Positions 1 through 6,984 are shown, numbered from the stretch's first letter. The stretch is DNA of 13,683 nucleotides from Bacteroidales bacterium UBA4073 (GCA_002383425.1 DFYV01000059.1:1-13683), one strand, 5' to 3'. Numbers and translations are program-made. The notes: generated by a model not told the origin, from the sequence alone.

Positions 1-28
1 TTATGGCGTTTTTATGATAAACATAATT

Positions 29-160
29 GAGTCCAGTCAAAAAAGGCCAAAAGCAAACGCGTCATTGCGAGGAGGCACGACGAAGCAATCTGTTGCTCAA
101 AGAGATATAGATTGCTTCACTTCGCTCGCAATGACGAGAATACCTTTTTATACTGGACTC
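29..160. repeat. 132-bp palindromic (MITE-like) repeat, full copy
   Basis: The element is a nested palindrome. Its ends are GAGTCCAGT (29-37) and ACTGGACTC (152-160), and the imperfect terminal match extends over about 18 bp (16 of 18 identical). Inside lie GTCATTGCGAG (61-71) pairing with CTCGCAATGAC (125-135), and a GAAGCAATCT / AGATTGCTTC pair (82-91 and 109-118). The transcript could fold into one long hairpin. It has no coding capacity. The inner GTCATTGCGAG...AGCAATCT core resembles a palindromic repeat seen in many unrelated bacterial genomes (general knowledge, not searched here). A second copy begins at 13649 and a derivative lies at 407-445. Non-autonomous mobility is an inference; no clear target-site duplication is visible. 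Confidence 0.8.
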
Positions 161-212
161 ATATTTATTTCTTTCTATTAACCCAGTTGAAAACAACTTT
201 AAGAAATTTTAA

Positions 213-226
213 ATACATAAATGTAT
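213..226. promoter_or_regulatory. Candidate second GntR operator
   Basis: ATACAT (213-218), a 2-bp spacer, then ATGTAT (221-226). The half-sites are identical to those in the GntR promoter at 1264-1279, where the spacer is 4 bp. A further GTATAT follows directly. The site lies about 260 bp beyond the 3' end of the regulator gene and is not next to any gene start in the window. It could serve a gene left of the window, act as a remote site, or be chance in AT-rich DNA. Confidence 0.3.
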
Positions 227-379
227 GTATATCGGTAAAATTAACCTCGTAAGTTTTTGCAAACCTAATTTCTACGGGGTTAATCAACCAATTATATAAA
301 TAAGATGGATAAGTTATTCTATTACACCTCCTTATTATAAGTATCTGGCATTCAACAATAAAACTTTATAAACTTTCAA

Positions 380-396
380 TCCCGATATAATCGGGA
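380..396. repeat. Short palindrome TCCCGAT-ATA-ATCGGGA
   Basis: A perfect 7-bp inverted repeat with a 3-nt loop, about 90 nt past the stop codon of the GntR gene on the minus strand. It could work as a weak transcription end for that gene, but no clear T-run follows on either strand, so I do not call a terminator. A related ATCGGGG stem forms the terminator at 6394-6411. Confidence 0.4.
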
Positions 397-406
397 CAGG
401 CATTTG

Positions 407-445
407 TACCTTTTTAGACTGAACTCATCTAAAAATAAAAAGGTA
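407..445. repeat. Small derivative of the palindromic repeat
   Basis: Positions 407-428 match the right arm of the full element (141-162) at 20 of 22 bases. Ten bases of that arm, TACCTTTTTA (407-416), recur inverted as TAAAAAGGTA (436-445), making a 39-bp hairpin with the middle of the element missing. It looks like an internally deleted copy or a solo arm that gained a partner. Confidence 0.6.
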
Positions 446-482
446 TTTATGAAGACAGCCAAATAATACGATTATGCTATGT

Positions 483-1220
483 TTATGTTTCACGTTCGCT
501 TTCGACCGTGTAAACAAAACTATCGGCTCGGTAAAAACCCAAATTGTACTCAATGGGTCGGCTTCCGGGGTCAAAAACAAACCGTTTCCGTTTAAGGATG
601 GGATCGCCGGGTTTTAAACGAAGTTTGGTGGCTAAAAAATCATCCGCTGCGATAGCGCTGATTTCCTCCTTCGATAGGTGGGCAACCGTTGCGTATTTTT
701 TCTCAAGTATTTCGTAAAGGGGTTGGCTAAAATCTTCGTTCCCGGTTAGACCAACTCTTGGATGGAAATAGGAGATGAAGAATACAAACGGCCCTTCGGG
801 GCGTCCCCTTAAACGTTCCAGTTTAAGTATCTGCTTATTTAAAGGTATTCTAAAGAAGTTGGATAATTCCTTATCGGCATCAACCCATGAAATGTTTAAT
901 TCGTAGTTGGTTATTGTTATACCAAGAGCCTTCATCTCCTGCGAAAAACTTAACCAATTTTTAAGACGAGTGCCTACGCTTTTATTAGCCACAACAGTTC
1001 CAACGCCCTTTTTCCGGATGAGCAACCCCTCGTAGGTTAACTTATTGGTTGCCTGGCGCAAAGTATTTCTTGAAATACCCAAATGCTTAGCCAGATCCAC
1101 TTCATTGGGAAGAAACTTACCATTCCTGTATTCAGGATCATTTATTATTTCTCTAAGCAGGTTCTCTACCTGAACATGCAGCGGGACAACACTTTTATGG
1201 TCAATTTTATATTTGAGCAT
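483..1220 (-). CDS. GntR-family regulator, HutC/UTRA subfamily
   Basis: A 245-residue one-component transcription factor. Residues about 13-75 form the GntR winged helix-turn-helix: 'PLHVQVENLLREII' opens the domain, 'FLPNEVDLAKHLGISRNTLR' carries the recognition helix, and 'GLLIRKKGVGTVVA' is the wing. Residues about 90-235 are a UTRA ligand-binding domain ending in 'RPIEYNLGFYRADSFVYTVE', which is typical of HutC/FarR members that sense small metabolites such as sugars, amino acids or phosphonates. The effector cannot be read from sequence. No transporter or catabolic gene is adjacent, so the targets are unknown. A good promoter with an inverted repeat between its -33 and -7 boxes suggests self-repression. 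The ATG start is followed at once by the conserved domain; there is no Shine-Dalgarno site, as is usual in Bacteroidota. Family call is firm, ligand unknown. Confidence 0.9.
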   Translation of the reverse strand: MLKYKIDHKSVVPLHVQVENLLREIINDPEYRNGKFLPNEVDLAKHLGISRNTLRQATNKLTYEGLLIRKKGVGTVVANKSVGTRLKNWLSFSQEMKALGITITNYELNISWVDADKELSNFFRIPLNKQILKLERLRGRPEGPFVFFISYFHPRVGLTGNEDFSQPLYEILEKKYATVAHLSKEEISAIAADDFLATKLRLKPGDPILKRKRFVFDPGSRPIEYNLGFYRADSFVYTVESERET

Positions 1221-1255
1221 CAGGTCAAATTTTATGAAAAACCTTGTTTGGAATA

Positions 1256-1286
1256 CGAAATTAATACATTCATATGTATGAACAAA
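1256..1286 (-). promoter_or_regulatory. Promoter of the GntR gene (Bacteroidota type)
   Basis: On the minus strand TTTG (1283-1286) is followed, after exactly 19 bp, by TAATTTCG (1256-1263). This fits the Bacteroidota primary-sigma consensus TTTG-N19-TAnnTTTG with one mismatch in the fixed positions. The predicted start of transcription is near 1250, giving a leader of about 30 nt before the ATG at 1220. Confidence 0.6.
1264..1279. promoter_or_regulatory. Candidate GntR autoregulatory operator
   Basis: ATACAT-TCAT-ATGTAT, a 6-bp inverted repeat with a 4-bp spacer, fills most of the 19-bp gap between the -33 and -7 boxes of the GntR promoter. A dimer bound here would block RNA polymerase, the usual arrangement for self-repression in this family. 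The assignment of this protein to this site is inference. Confidence 0.5.
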
Positions 1287-1323
1287 AATAATGGTTAATT
1301 CTTTTTTTGAGGGGCTAAGGAAA

Positions 1324-1661
1324 GGATAAAGGATAAAGTTTGAGGTTCGAGGTTTAAAGTCAAGTTAAAAGTTAAAAGTTAAGAGCTTGCCCTGAGTGAA
1401 ATCGAAGGGTTAAAGGGCAAAAGATAATCGTTAAACGTGAATCGTTAAACGTTAAACGATAGCCATTTAGAGGTTCGAGGTTCGAGGTTCAAGGTTCAAG
1501 GTTAGCGGTTCACGTTTAACGGTAAACAGTTGATGGTTGATGGTTGATGGTTGAAAGATGTTCGTTGTTTGTTGTTCGTTGTTCGGGAAAAGGAATCTTT
1601 AATTCGTAATTCGTAATTCGTAATTTGAAATTCAAAAGATATCAACCATCAACCATCAATT
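1324..1661. repeat. Heptad-repeat mosaic, left block
   Basis: Short tandem arrays, all of period 7: GGATAAA x2 (1324-1337), GTTAAAA (1364-1377), GTTAAAC (1430-1457), then an unbroken register of 27 heptads from 1473 to 1661. In that run the word changes from GTTCGAG to GTTCAAG, GTTGATG, GTTGTTC, GTAATTC and ATCAACC without losing phase. The module GTTGTTC..GGGAAAAGGAATCT..(GTAATTC)n is the reverse complement of a module found twice in the right block (6985-7531). GTTGATG repeats at 1530-1548 pair perfectly over 19 bp with ATCAACC repeats at 1641-1659. The block separates the divergent GntR and sigma-54 activator genes and does not look coding. Confidence 0.85.
1390..1409. repeat. CCCTGAG...CGAAGGG dispersed-type repeat
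   Basis: CCCTGAGTGAAATCGAAGGG, an imperfect palindrome with CCCT/AGGG ends, interrupts the heptad mosaic. Similar CCCTGAGCGAAGTCGAAGGG motifs are common dispersed repeats in many environmental genomes (general knowledge). There is only one copy here, so its repeat status cannot be shown from this window. Confidence 0.35.
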
Positions 1662-1753
1662 GCAGCTCAAAAAAAGATTTAAACTATTACCCTACGTTTT
1701 TGAAACATTTCAAAATCTTTGAAGTTTCTGGCAGAATTTCAAGATAAAATATG

Positions 1754-1761
1754 TAATTTTG
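1754..1761 (+). promoter_or_regulatory. -7 box before the sigma-54 activator gene
   Basis: TAATTTTG is an exact match to TAnnTTTG, and transcription would begin near 1768. No clear TTTG lies 19 bp upstream. The box sits inside the N-terminal extension that a TTG start at 1719 would give, so it supports the ATG at 1779 as the true start, with a leader of only about 10 nt. Confidence 0.5.
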
Positions 1762-1778
1762 TCAGTTATCGTATTGGA

Positions 1779-3023
1779 ATGGAAGTTCAAAACATAAAGC
1801 AACGATTTGGAATAATAGGCAATGCACCAGCGTTGATTAGGGCAATTGATATTGCCCGGCAGGTTGCGCCAACCGATCTATCGGTGCTGATTACCGGTGA
1901 GAGTGGTACGGGAAAAGAGGTGTTTCCGCAAATTATCCATAGTTACAGCGCTCGTAAACACGGTGCATACATTGCGGTAAACTGTGGTGCAATTCCTGAA
2001 GGAACAATTGATTCGGAACTTTTTGGGCATGAGAAAGGGTCATTTACTGGTGCAACCGACAGCCGTAAGGGCTACTTTGAGGTTGCCGACGGTGGTACCA
2101 TTTTTCTGGATGAGGTAGGTGAGCTGCCCTTGTCAACCCAGGTTCGCCTGCTTAGGGTGCTTGAATCAGGTGAATTCATTAGGGTTGGATCGTCAAAGGT
2201 TCAGAAAACCAACGTTCGGGTTGTTGCTGCCACTAACGTGAACCTCGTTGAGGCCATAGCGGAAAACAAATTCCGTGAGGATTTGTATTATCGCTTAAAC
2301 ACTGTGCCCATATTTATTCCTCCGCTCCGTGAGAGGCAGGAAGATATTCACTTACTTTTCCGCAGGTTTGCAACCGATTTTGCCGAAAAGTACCGGATGC
2401 CTGCAATATCGCTCGACGATGAAGCCCGAAAAGTTCTGGTATCGTACTACTGGCCAGGGAATGTGCGTCAACTCAAGAATGTAACCGAGCAAATATCGAT
2501 TATTGAGCAGAAAAGGGTAATTGATGCCGAAACGCTTATGCGTTACCTGCCTGGTTATAATCCCTCGCGTTTACCTACCCTTTACAACAAAAAAGGTATA
2601 GTTGATGAACGAACCTCTTCCACTGAACGTGAAATACTCTATAAGATACTTTACGATATGCGCAGCGATATGAACGAGCTTAAAAAGCTCGTGTTCGACC
2701 TGATGCGCAACGGGATCGTTCCGGCCGATCGCCTTCGTTCATCGCCAGTATTTCAGGATTTAAAGGTTCCACCAGCCGACCCAATAATTTCCACAAACCC
2801 CATTCAAGGAAACGAAGGCAAGTCGTTTGTTAAAGATTTAAATGATATTCAGGATACCGAGGCGATTCAAGAAGAGATTCTCTCACTTGAGGAAAAGGAA
2901 AAAGAATTGATAGTAAAGGCACTTGAAAAGCACAACGGCCGCAGAAAATCGGCTGCTAATGAGTTAGGCATTTCAGAGCGTACCCTATACCGAAAAATTA
3001 AGGAATACGATATTAACCTTTGA
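1779..3023 (+). CDS. Sigma-54 interaction (AAA+) transcriptional activator
   Basis: A 414-residue bacterial enhancer-binding protein that would use ATP to remodel sigma-54 RNA polymerase at -24/-12 promoters. It has no N-terminal receiver or sensory domain; the AAA+ core starts almost at once. Visible are Walker A 'GESGTGKE' (about 40-47), the sigma-54 contact loop 'GSFTGA' (87-92), Walker B 'TIFLDE' (107-112) and 'VRVVAATN' (sensor I region). The C-terminus is a Fis-type helix-turn-helix, 'RKSAANELGISERTLYRKI'. A frame from TTG at 1719 would add 20 residues, but the homologues I recall begin near 'MEVQNIKQRFGIIG', and a -7 box lies inside that extension. It is followed after 2 nt by lptE, so it heads an envelope-related operon. 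With no sensor domain, activity is probably set by expression level or a partner. Targets are unknown, and I found no convincing -24/-12 site in the window. Confidence 0.9.
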   Translation: MEVQNIKQRFGIIGNAPALIRAIDIARQVAPTDLSVLITGESGTGKEVFPQIIHSYSARKHGAYIAVNCGAIPEGTIDSELFGHEKGSFTGATDSRKGYFEVADGGTIFLDEVGELPLSTQVRLLRVLESGEFIRVGSSKVQKTNVRVVAATNVNLVEAIAENKFREDLYYRLNTVPIFIPPLRERQEDIHLLFRRFATDFAEKYRMPAISLDDEARKVLVSYYWPGNVRQLKNVTEQISIIEQKRVIDAETLMRYLPGYNPSRLPTLYNKKGIVDERTSSTEREILYKILYDMRSDMNELKKLVFDLMRNGIVPADRLRSSPVFQDLKVPPADPIISTNPIQGNEGKSFVKDLNDIQDTEAIQEEILSLEEKEKELIVKALEKHNGRRKSAANELGISERTLYRKIKEYDINL

Positions 3024-3025
3024 AT

Positions 3026-3541
3026 ATGTTAAGGAAAAGAATTATTTTACCATTGCTTATCGCATTCTCAGCTATTACACTGAATGGTTGTAAGGTCAGC
3101 TACACCTTTAGCGGGGCATCGATACCGCCCGAGGCGAAAACTTTTAGCGTTCAGCTATTCCAGAACCTTGCCAGTATTGTAAACCCAACCCTGTCGAATT
3201 ACTTCACCGAGGAGCTAAAAAATCGGTTTTTAACCCAGACCCGCTTAGCCCCTGTAGCCGATTTTGGAGATTTTGCCTTTTCTGGTCAAATTGTAACCTA
3301 CGACGTTTCGCCTACTTCCATTCAGGGCAATGAAATTGCAGCTCAAAACCGTTTAACCATTGGGGTTAAGGTAAAATTTGTAAACGCCATCGATCCAAAG
3401 CAAAGTTTTGATAAAACTTTTTCGCAGTATGCCGTTTTTAGCAGTAGTCAAAACTTTACTCAGGTTGAGCAGGCTCTGGTTCAGGAAATTGTTGAGAAGT
3501 TAATTGACGATATTTTTAACGCAGCGGCATCAAACTGGTAG
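3026..3541 (+). CDS. lptE: LptE-family LPS-assembly lipoprotein
   Basis: An outer-membrane lipoprotein of about 171 residues. In the Lpt pathway LptE plugs the LptD barrel and helps insert lipopolysaccharide into the outer leaflet. The N-terminus 'MLRKRIILPLLIAFSAITLNGC' is a lipoprotein signal with lipobox LNGC (Cys22). The rest fits the Bacteroidota LptE family: 'VSYTFSGASIPPEAKTFSVQLFQNLA' followed by a beta-rich domain and a C-terminal amphipathic helix. The length is normal. The chosen ATG is 2 nt after the TGA of the preceding gene; a TTG two codons earlier overlaps that stop and is less likely. The order sigma-54 activator, lptE, TPR protein, secG recurs in Bacteroidota, which supports the call despite the low conservation of LptE. 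Confidence 0.85.
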   Translation: MLRKRIILPLLIAFSAITLNGCKVSYTFSGASIPPEAKTFSVQLFQNLASIVNPTLSNYFTEELKNRFLTQTRLAPVADFGDFAFSGQIVTYDVSPTSIQGNEIAAQNRLTIGVKVKFVNAIDPKQSFDKTFSQYAVFSSSQNFTQVEQALVQEIVEKLIDDIFNAAASNW

Positions 3542-3544
3542 GCC

Positions 3545-4354
3545 ATGGATAAGCAAAGTTTTTTCAACCTATTGGAAAAGAACAATTTGGGCAAGCAGGT
3601 TAACATCGATGAGCTTAGCGAACTGGTGAGTAAATACCCCTACTTTAATGCTGCCCGTTCGGTATTACTTCAGCAGATATTTGTGACCGATAAGGAGCTT
3701 TTTAAAAAGGAGATATCCCGTCATGCCCTTTTTATACCCGATAGGCGATACTTTGCTATACTTATTTCGAACCTCGAAAATGTTACGGATAGCTCTCAAA
3801 AAGTTGATGTTAAACCCGATCGTGAAAGTTCAAAAGGGGCAAAGGACAAAAAAGGGGAAACGATAAAAGAGCCCATTGCTACTGAGGGAACTCTTCCCAA
3901 AACACCTAAAAAGCGTGGTCGTCCAAGGAAGAAAATTGATAATGCCGACAGCATATTAGTACTCCTTGAGAACGATGAAAAAACCACAAAAACCATTGTC
4001 CCTGATGGTAAGCCAACATCAACAGATACCGACATCCTGGAACTTATAGAGAATGATAGCGACAAGGGGAATGAAAAGGTTGATTTAATAGAAAGATTTA
4101 TTACAGAGCAACCTACAATTCCACGGCCTGCAACACCTCAGAGGGGTTCCGATAACGGGGGAGTGGTTGATGTTTCAGTAAACTCCGTTATTGAGCCCGA
4201 TGAGCTTGCCACCGAAACTTTAGCCGAAATATATGCCCTTCAAGGGTATGTAGAAAAGGCAATTTCGGTTTACGAAAAATTACGCTTGAAATATCCGGAG
4301 AAAAGTAGTTACTTTGCCGATCAAATTCAGAAGCTTAAAAAGCAGCAAGAATAG
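3545..4354 (+). CDS. Uncharacterised TPR-tail protein with an AT-hook-like linker
   Basis: A 269-residue protein that often sits between lptE and secG in Bacteroidota (recalled gene order); its function is not known to me. Residues 1-80 are a helical, conserved-looking region ('YPYFNAARSVLLQQI'). Residues about 81-215 are a polar, low-complexity linker rich in Lys, Asp and Glu. The C-terminus, about 218-269 ('LATETLAEIYALQGYVEKAISVYEKL'), looks like a single tetratricopeptide helix pair, suggesting protein binding. The linker contains 'KKRGRPRKK' (122-130), a good AT-hook core (RGRP in basic context). There is no signal peptide or membrane segment, so it is probably cytoplasmic. It begins 3 nt after the lptE stop, so the two are surely cotranscribed. 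Confidence 0.75.
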   Translation: MDKQSFFNLLEKNNLGKQVNIDELSELVSKYPYFNAARSVLLQQIFVTDKELFKKEISRHALFIPDRRYFAILISNLENVTDSSQKVDVKPDRESSKGAKDKKGETIKEPIATEGTLPKTPKKRGRPRKKIDNADSILVLLENDEKTTKTIVPDGKPTSTDTDILELIENDSDKGNEKVDLIERFITEQPTIPRPATPQRGSDNGGVVDVSVNSVIEPDELATETLAEIYALQGYVEKAISVYEKLRLKYPEKSSYFADQIQKLKKQQE

Positions 4355-4379
4355 GTTAAACTATAAATTCACATAAGCG

Positions 4380-4709
4380 ATGTTTACACTGGTAATGACA
4401 TTTGTTGTGATTGTATCAGTCCTCCTGATACTAATCGTTTTGGCGCAAAACCCCAAGGGGGGTGGATTGGCGTCAAATTTTGCTGGTTCAAATCAGATCA
4501 TGGGCGTACGCCGCACTGCCGATTTCCTTGAAAAAGCTACATGGACACTGGCAATTGCACTGGTGGTATTGAGTTTTTTGGCAACCATTACAATACCAAA
4601 ACCTGAGGGTGAACAAAAGTCGGTTATTGAGTCGAAGGTACAAGAAACCCAACCCAGCGCTTTACCCAATTTCCCAATGCCAACCGAGCAAGGCGATAGC
4701 CTGAGGTAA
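4380..4709 (+). CDS. secG: Preprotein translocase subunit SecG
   Basis: A 109-residue inner-membrane protein, the small subunit of the SecYEG channel, which assists SecA-driven export. It has two membrane segments (about 3-23 and 53-72) joined by the family's loop 'LAQNPKGGGLASNFAGSNQ' and 'GVRRTADFLEKATW'. The C-terminal tail is polar and acidic, as in other Bacteroidota SecG. The start lies 25 nt after the TPR gene, in the same direction and without a terminator between them. Identification is secure. Confidence 0.93.
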   Translation: MFTLVMTFVVIVSVLLILIVLAQNPKGGGLASNFAGSNQIMGVRRTADFLEKATWTLAIALVVLSFLATITIPKPEGEQKSVIESKVQETQPSALPNFPMPTEQGDSLR

Positions 4710-4738
4710 GAACACATTCTTTAAACATTACCTTAGCA

Positions 4739-5155
4739 ATGAAAAAAGTCATTTTTGCAATACTTTTGGGCTCAACCTCATTATGGGGCGGGGCCCAAAA
4801 TGTTCTGGATAGTACTATTAGTAATCAATCAATCAGGTTCAATACAACCGAAATCGATTACGGGACAATACCCCAGCATTCTGACGGAAGCAGATATTTT
4901 GAGTTCATTAATACTGGTTCAAACCCATTAATATTGACCAATGTGGTTGCATCGTGCGGATGCACTGCAACCGAATGGCCTCGGGAACCCATAAAGCCCG
5001 GTGAAAAGGGTACTATTACCGTTAAGTACAATACGGCAATAGTTGGAACTTTTCGAAAAAGTATAAGGGTATTTACCAACTCAGGTAATGAGCCCGTTTT
5101 ACTCATTATAAAGGGCGAAATTAAACCTATCGATAGTACAAGTAATCAAAAATAA
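4739..5155 (+). CDS. DUF1573 secreted protein
   Basis: A 138-residue protein with a cleavable signal peptide (likely cut after 'WGGA', residue 19). The mature part is one Ig-like beta-sandwich of the DUF1573 family, seen in 'ITNVVASCGCT'-type motifs: here 'LTNVVASCGCTATEWP' with Cys73 and Cys75, then 'IKPGEKGTITVKYNT' and 'FRKSIRVFTNSG'. Such proteins are abundant in Bacteroidota and are periplasmic or surface-exposed. Their biochemical role is unclear, although the CGC pair suggests redox or metal chemistry (speculative). It is 29 nt downstream of secG on the same strand, with no promoter match in between, so it is probably cotranscribed. Confidence 0.85.
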   Translation: MKKVIFAILLGSTSLWGGAQNVLDSTISNQSIRFNTTEIDYGTIPQHSDGSRYFEFINTGSNPLILTNVVASCGCTATEWPREPIKPGEKGTITVKYNTAIVGTFRKSIRVFTNSGNEPVLLIIKGEIKPIDSTSNQK

Positions 5156-5170
5156 AACCAAAAAAAAGCC

Positions 5171-6370
5171 ATGCCAAAGATATCAGAAAAAGGATTAGCC
5201 ATGCCGGCTTCACCAATTCGAAAGCTGGTACCATACGCTGAGGAAGCAAAACGCAAGGGGCGTAAAGTTTATCACCTAAACATTGGTCAACCCGATATTC
5301 CTACTCCAAAAGTAGCCCTTGATGCTGTTAGAAATGTTGATTTAAAGGTTGTGGAGTATAGCCATTCAGCAGGTTTTGAAAGTTACAGGAAAGGCCTTGC
5401 CCGGTACTACCAACGATTAGGCATTGATATTACTCATAACGACATAATAGTTACCACCGGTGGTTCGGAGGCAATTACCATTGCGTTTATGGCCTGTTTG
5501 AATCCTGGTGATGAGGTAATTATCCCTGAACCTTTTTATGCTAACTACAATGGATTTGCCGTGCAGGCAGGGGTGGTGGTCAAACCTATTGTATCGTCAA
5601 TTGAGAACGATTTTGCATTACCTCCCGTTGAGGAGTTTGAGAGGCTCATCACTCCCCGGACTAAGGGTATAGTAATTTGCAACCCTAATAATCCAACCGG
5701 TTATCTGTATTCCAAGGAGGAGCTTGAGCAGCTGGCAACCATTGTCAAAAAACACGATCTTTACCTTTTTTCCGATGAGGTTTACCGTGAATTCTGTTAC
5801 GATGGGGCAATACATTATTCGGCCATGTTGCTCAAGGGGCTTGATAATAACGTAATATTGATGGATTCCGTATCGAAGCGCTACAGCATGTGTGGGGTTC
5901 GGATAGGAACTCTTATTTCCCGTAATAAGGAGGTTGTTGCCACAGCATTAAAATTTGCGCAGGCACGTCTTTCACCACCATCGTTTGGCCAAATTGCAGC
6001 CGAAGCTGCGCTAAATACCCCAGCCGAGTACTTCAAGGAGGTGTACGACGAGTATATCAAGCGTAGGAATTTCATGGTTGACGCTCTCAATAGAATGGAG
6101 GGGGTTTACTGCCCCAAGCCCAAGGGTGCATTTTACAGCGTAGTTAAGTTGCCCATTGACGATAGCGACAAGTTTGCGCAATGGCTGCTTGAGCATTTTG
6201 AGTATAAAAACCAAACCGTGATGCTGGCACCTGCAACTGGATTTTATTCAACTCCAGGTTTAGGTAAAAATGAGGTTCGCATTGCCTACGTGCTCAACGT
6301 TGACGATTTACGGAATGCCATGGAATGTTTGGATGTTGCCTTGAAGCAATATCCCGGAAGAACATTGTAG
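5171..6370 (+). CDS. Class I PLP-dependent aminotransferase (fold type I)
   Basis: A 399-residue cytoplasmic enzyme of the aspartate/aromatic aminotransferase family, which moves amino groups between an amino acid and a 2-oxoacid using pyridoxal phosphate. Landmarks: 'LNIGQPDIPTP' (36-46), 'TTGGSEAI' phosphate-binding turn (95-102), 'NPNNPTG' (171-177), 'SDEVYREF' with Asp202 and Tyr205 contacting the cofactor, the Schiff-base Lys236 in 'SVSKRYSMCGVRIG', and Arg370 for the substrate carboxylate. It is full length. Substrate cannot be fixed from sequence; the Bacteroidota relatives I recall are annotated as aspartate aminotransferase. It follows the DUF1573 gene by 15 nt and closes the rightward run at a strong terminator. 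Confidence 0.88.
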   Translation: MPKISEKGLAMPASPIRKLVPYAEEAKRKGRKVYHLNIGQPDIPTPKVALDAVRNVDLKVVEYSHSAGFESYRKGLARYYQRLGIDITHNDIIVTTGGSEAITIAFMACLNPGDEVIIPEPFYANYNGFAVQAGVVVKPIVSSIENDFALPPVEEFERLITPRTKGIVICNPNNPTGYLYSKEELEQLATIVKKHDLYLFSDEVYREFCYDGAIHYSAMLLKGLDNNVILMDSVSKRYSMCGVRIGTLISRNKEVVATALKFAQARLSPPSFGQIAAEAALNTPAEYFKEVYDEYIKRRNFMVDALNRMEGVYCPKPKGAFYSVVKLPIDDSDKFAQWLLEHFEYKNQTVMLAPATGFYSTPGLGKNEVRIAYVLNVDDLRNAMECLDVALKQYPGRTL

Positions 6371-6387
6371 AATATTGTTTCAAGCAG

Positions 6388-6415
6388 AAAAAGCCCCGAT
6401 TTTTATCGGGGTTTT
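6388..6415. terminator. Bidirectional intrinsic terminator
   Basis: CCCCGAT (6394-6400), a TTTT loop, and ATCGGGG (6405-6411) form a 7-bp GC-rich stem. It is flanked by AAAAAG on the left and TTTT on the right, so it works as a T-tailed terminator on both strands. It lies between the convergent aminotransferase and ruvC genes, and its right T-run overlaps the ruvC stop codon (6414-6416). Confidence 0.85.
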
Positions 6416-6977
6416 ACTGCTTTCTGACCCGTTTCGGATTTTTTTTGATAAACTCTTCCCAGTTCGAGGTTTTACCGTCAGAGTTAACCTGTTCTCCCTG
6501 AAAAAAATGGCATACGGCAGCTGCTAATCCGTCGGTGGCATCAAGGTATTTCTGGTCAAAATCTTTTTCGCCTAAAATATTTTTTAGCATAGCGGCAACC
6601 TGTTCTTTGGATGCACTTCCAACACCAGTGATAGCCAGCTTAATTTTTCGTGGGGCATACTCGTATATGGGGATTGATCGGGAAAGTACCGCAGCCATGG
6701 CAACACCCTGGGCACGACCCAGCTTAAGCATGCTCTGAACGTTTTTGCCGTAAAATGGGGACTCAATGGCTACCTCGTTGGGCTTATACTCATCAACCAG
6801 CTGCTGAACTCTATCAAATATTGCCCTGAGCTTTGTGTAGTGGTCGGGGTATTTGGCAAGTTCAATTACTCCCAGAACAATGAGTTTAGCCTTGTTTGGT
6901 CCGCTACAATGAATTATACCGTAACCCAAAACGTTGGTTCCGGGATCAATGCCAAGTATGGTTCGGGGAATGGGCAT
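6414..6977 (-). CDS. ruvC: Holliday junction endonuclease RuvC
   Basis: A 187-residue dimeric nuclease that cuts Holliday junctions symmetrically together with RuvAB. The RNase H-like fold is clear: 'ILGIDPGTNVLGYGII' gives catalytic Asp11, 'VAIESPFYGKNVQSMLKLG' gives Glu72 and the junction-wedging Phe75, and 'YLDATDGLAAAVCH' gives Asp146 and Asp149. The C-terminus has a basic tail ('KKNPKRVRKQ'). It is the only gene on its strand between the terminator and the right heptad mosaic. Its ATG is 7 nt from the first repeat unit, so its promoter and leader must lie within or beyond the repeats; I could not find a full TTTG-N19-TAnnTTTG there. No ruvA or ruvB is visible. Confidence 0.95.
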   Translation of the reverse strand: MPIPRTILGIDPGTNVLGYGIIHCSGPNKAKLIVLGVIELAKYPDHYTKLRAIFDRVQQLVDEYKPNEVAIESPFYGKNVQSMLKLGRAQGVAMAAVLSRSIPIYEYAPRKIKLAITGVGSASKEQVAAMLKNILGEKDFDQKYLDATDGLAAAVCHFFQGEQVNSDGKTSNWEEFIKKNPKRVRKQ

Positions 6978-6984
6978 GTTGAAA

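Larger units (their letters stand above)
161..482. other. Gene-free stretch downstream of the GntR gene
   Basis: No credible reading frame exists here on either strand. The stretch is AT-rich. It contains an ATACAT/ATGTAT inverted repeat (213-226), a short TCCCGAT/ATCGGGA palindrome (380-396) and a small derivative of the palindromic repeat (407-445). A strong Shine-Dalgarno-like AAGGAGG on the minus strand (328-334) has no start codon at usable distance. Nothing else could be assigned. Confidence 0.6.

Noticed and set aside
328..335. Strong Shine-Dalgarno-like AAGGAGG on the minus strand suggesting a small gene
   Set aside because: No start codon lies at usable distance and no frame of any length follows.
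1719..1778. N-terminal extension of the sigma-54 activator from TTG
   Set aside because: It contains an exact -7 box, and the conserved family start is at the ATG at 1779.
4468..4484. Sigma-54 (-24/-12) promoter-like TGG...TTTGCT inside secG
   Set aside because: GG and GC are 11 bp apart instead of 10, and the site is within a coding region with no gene start nearby.
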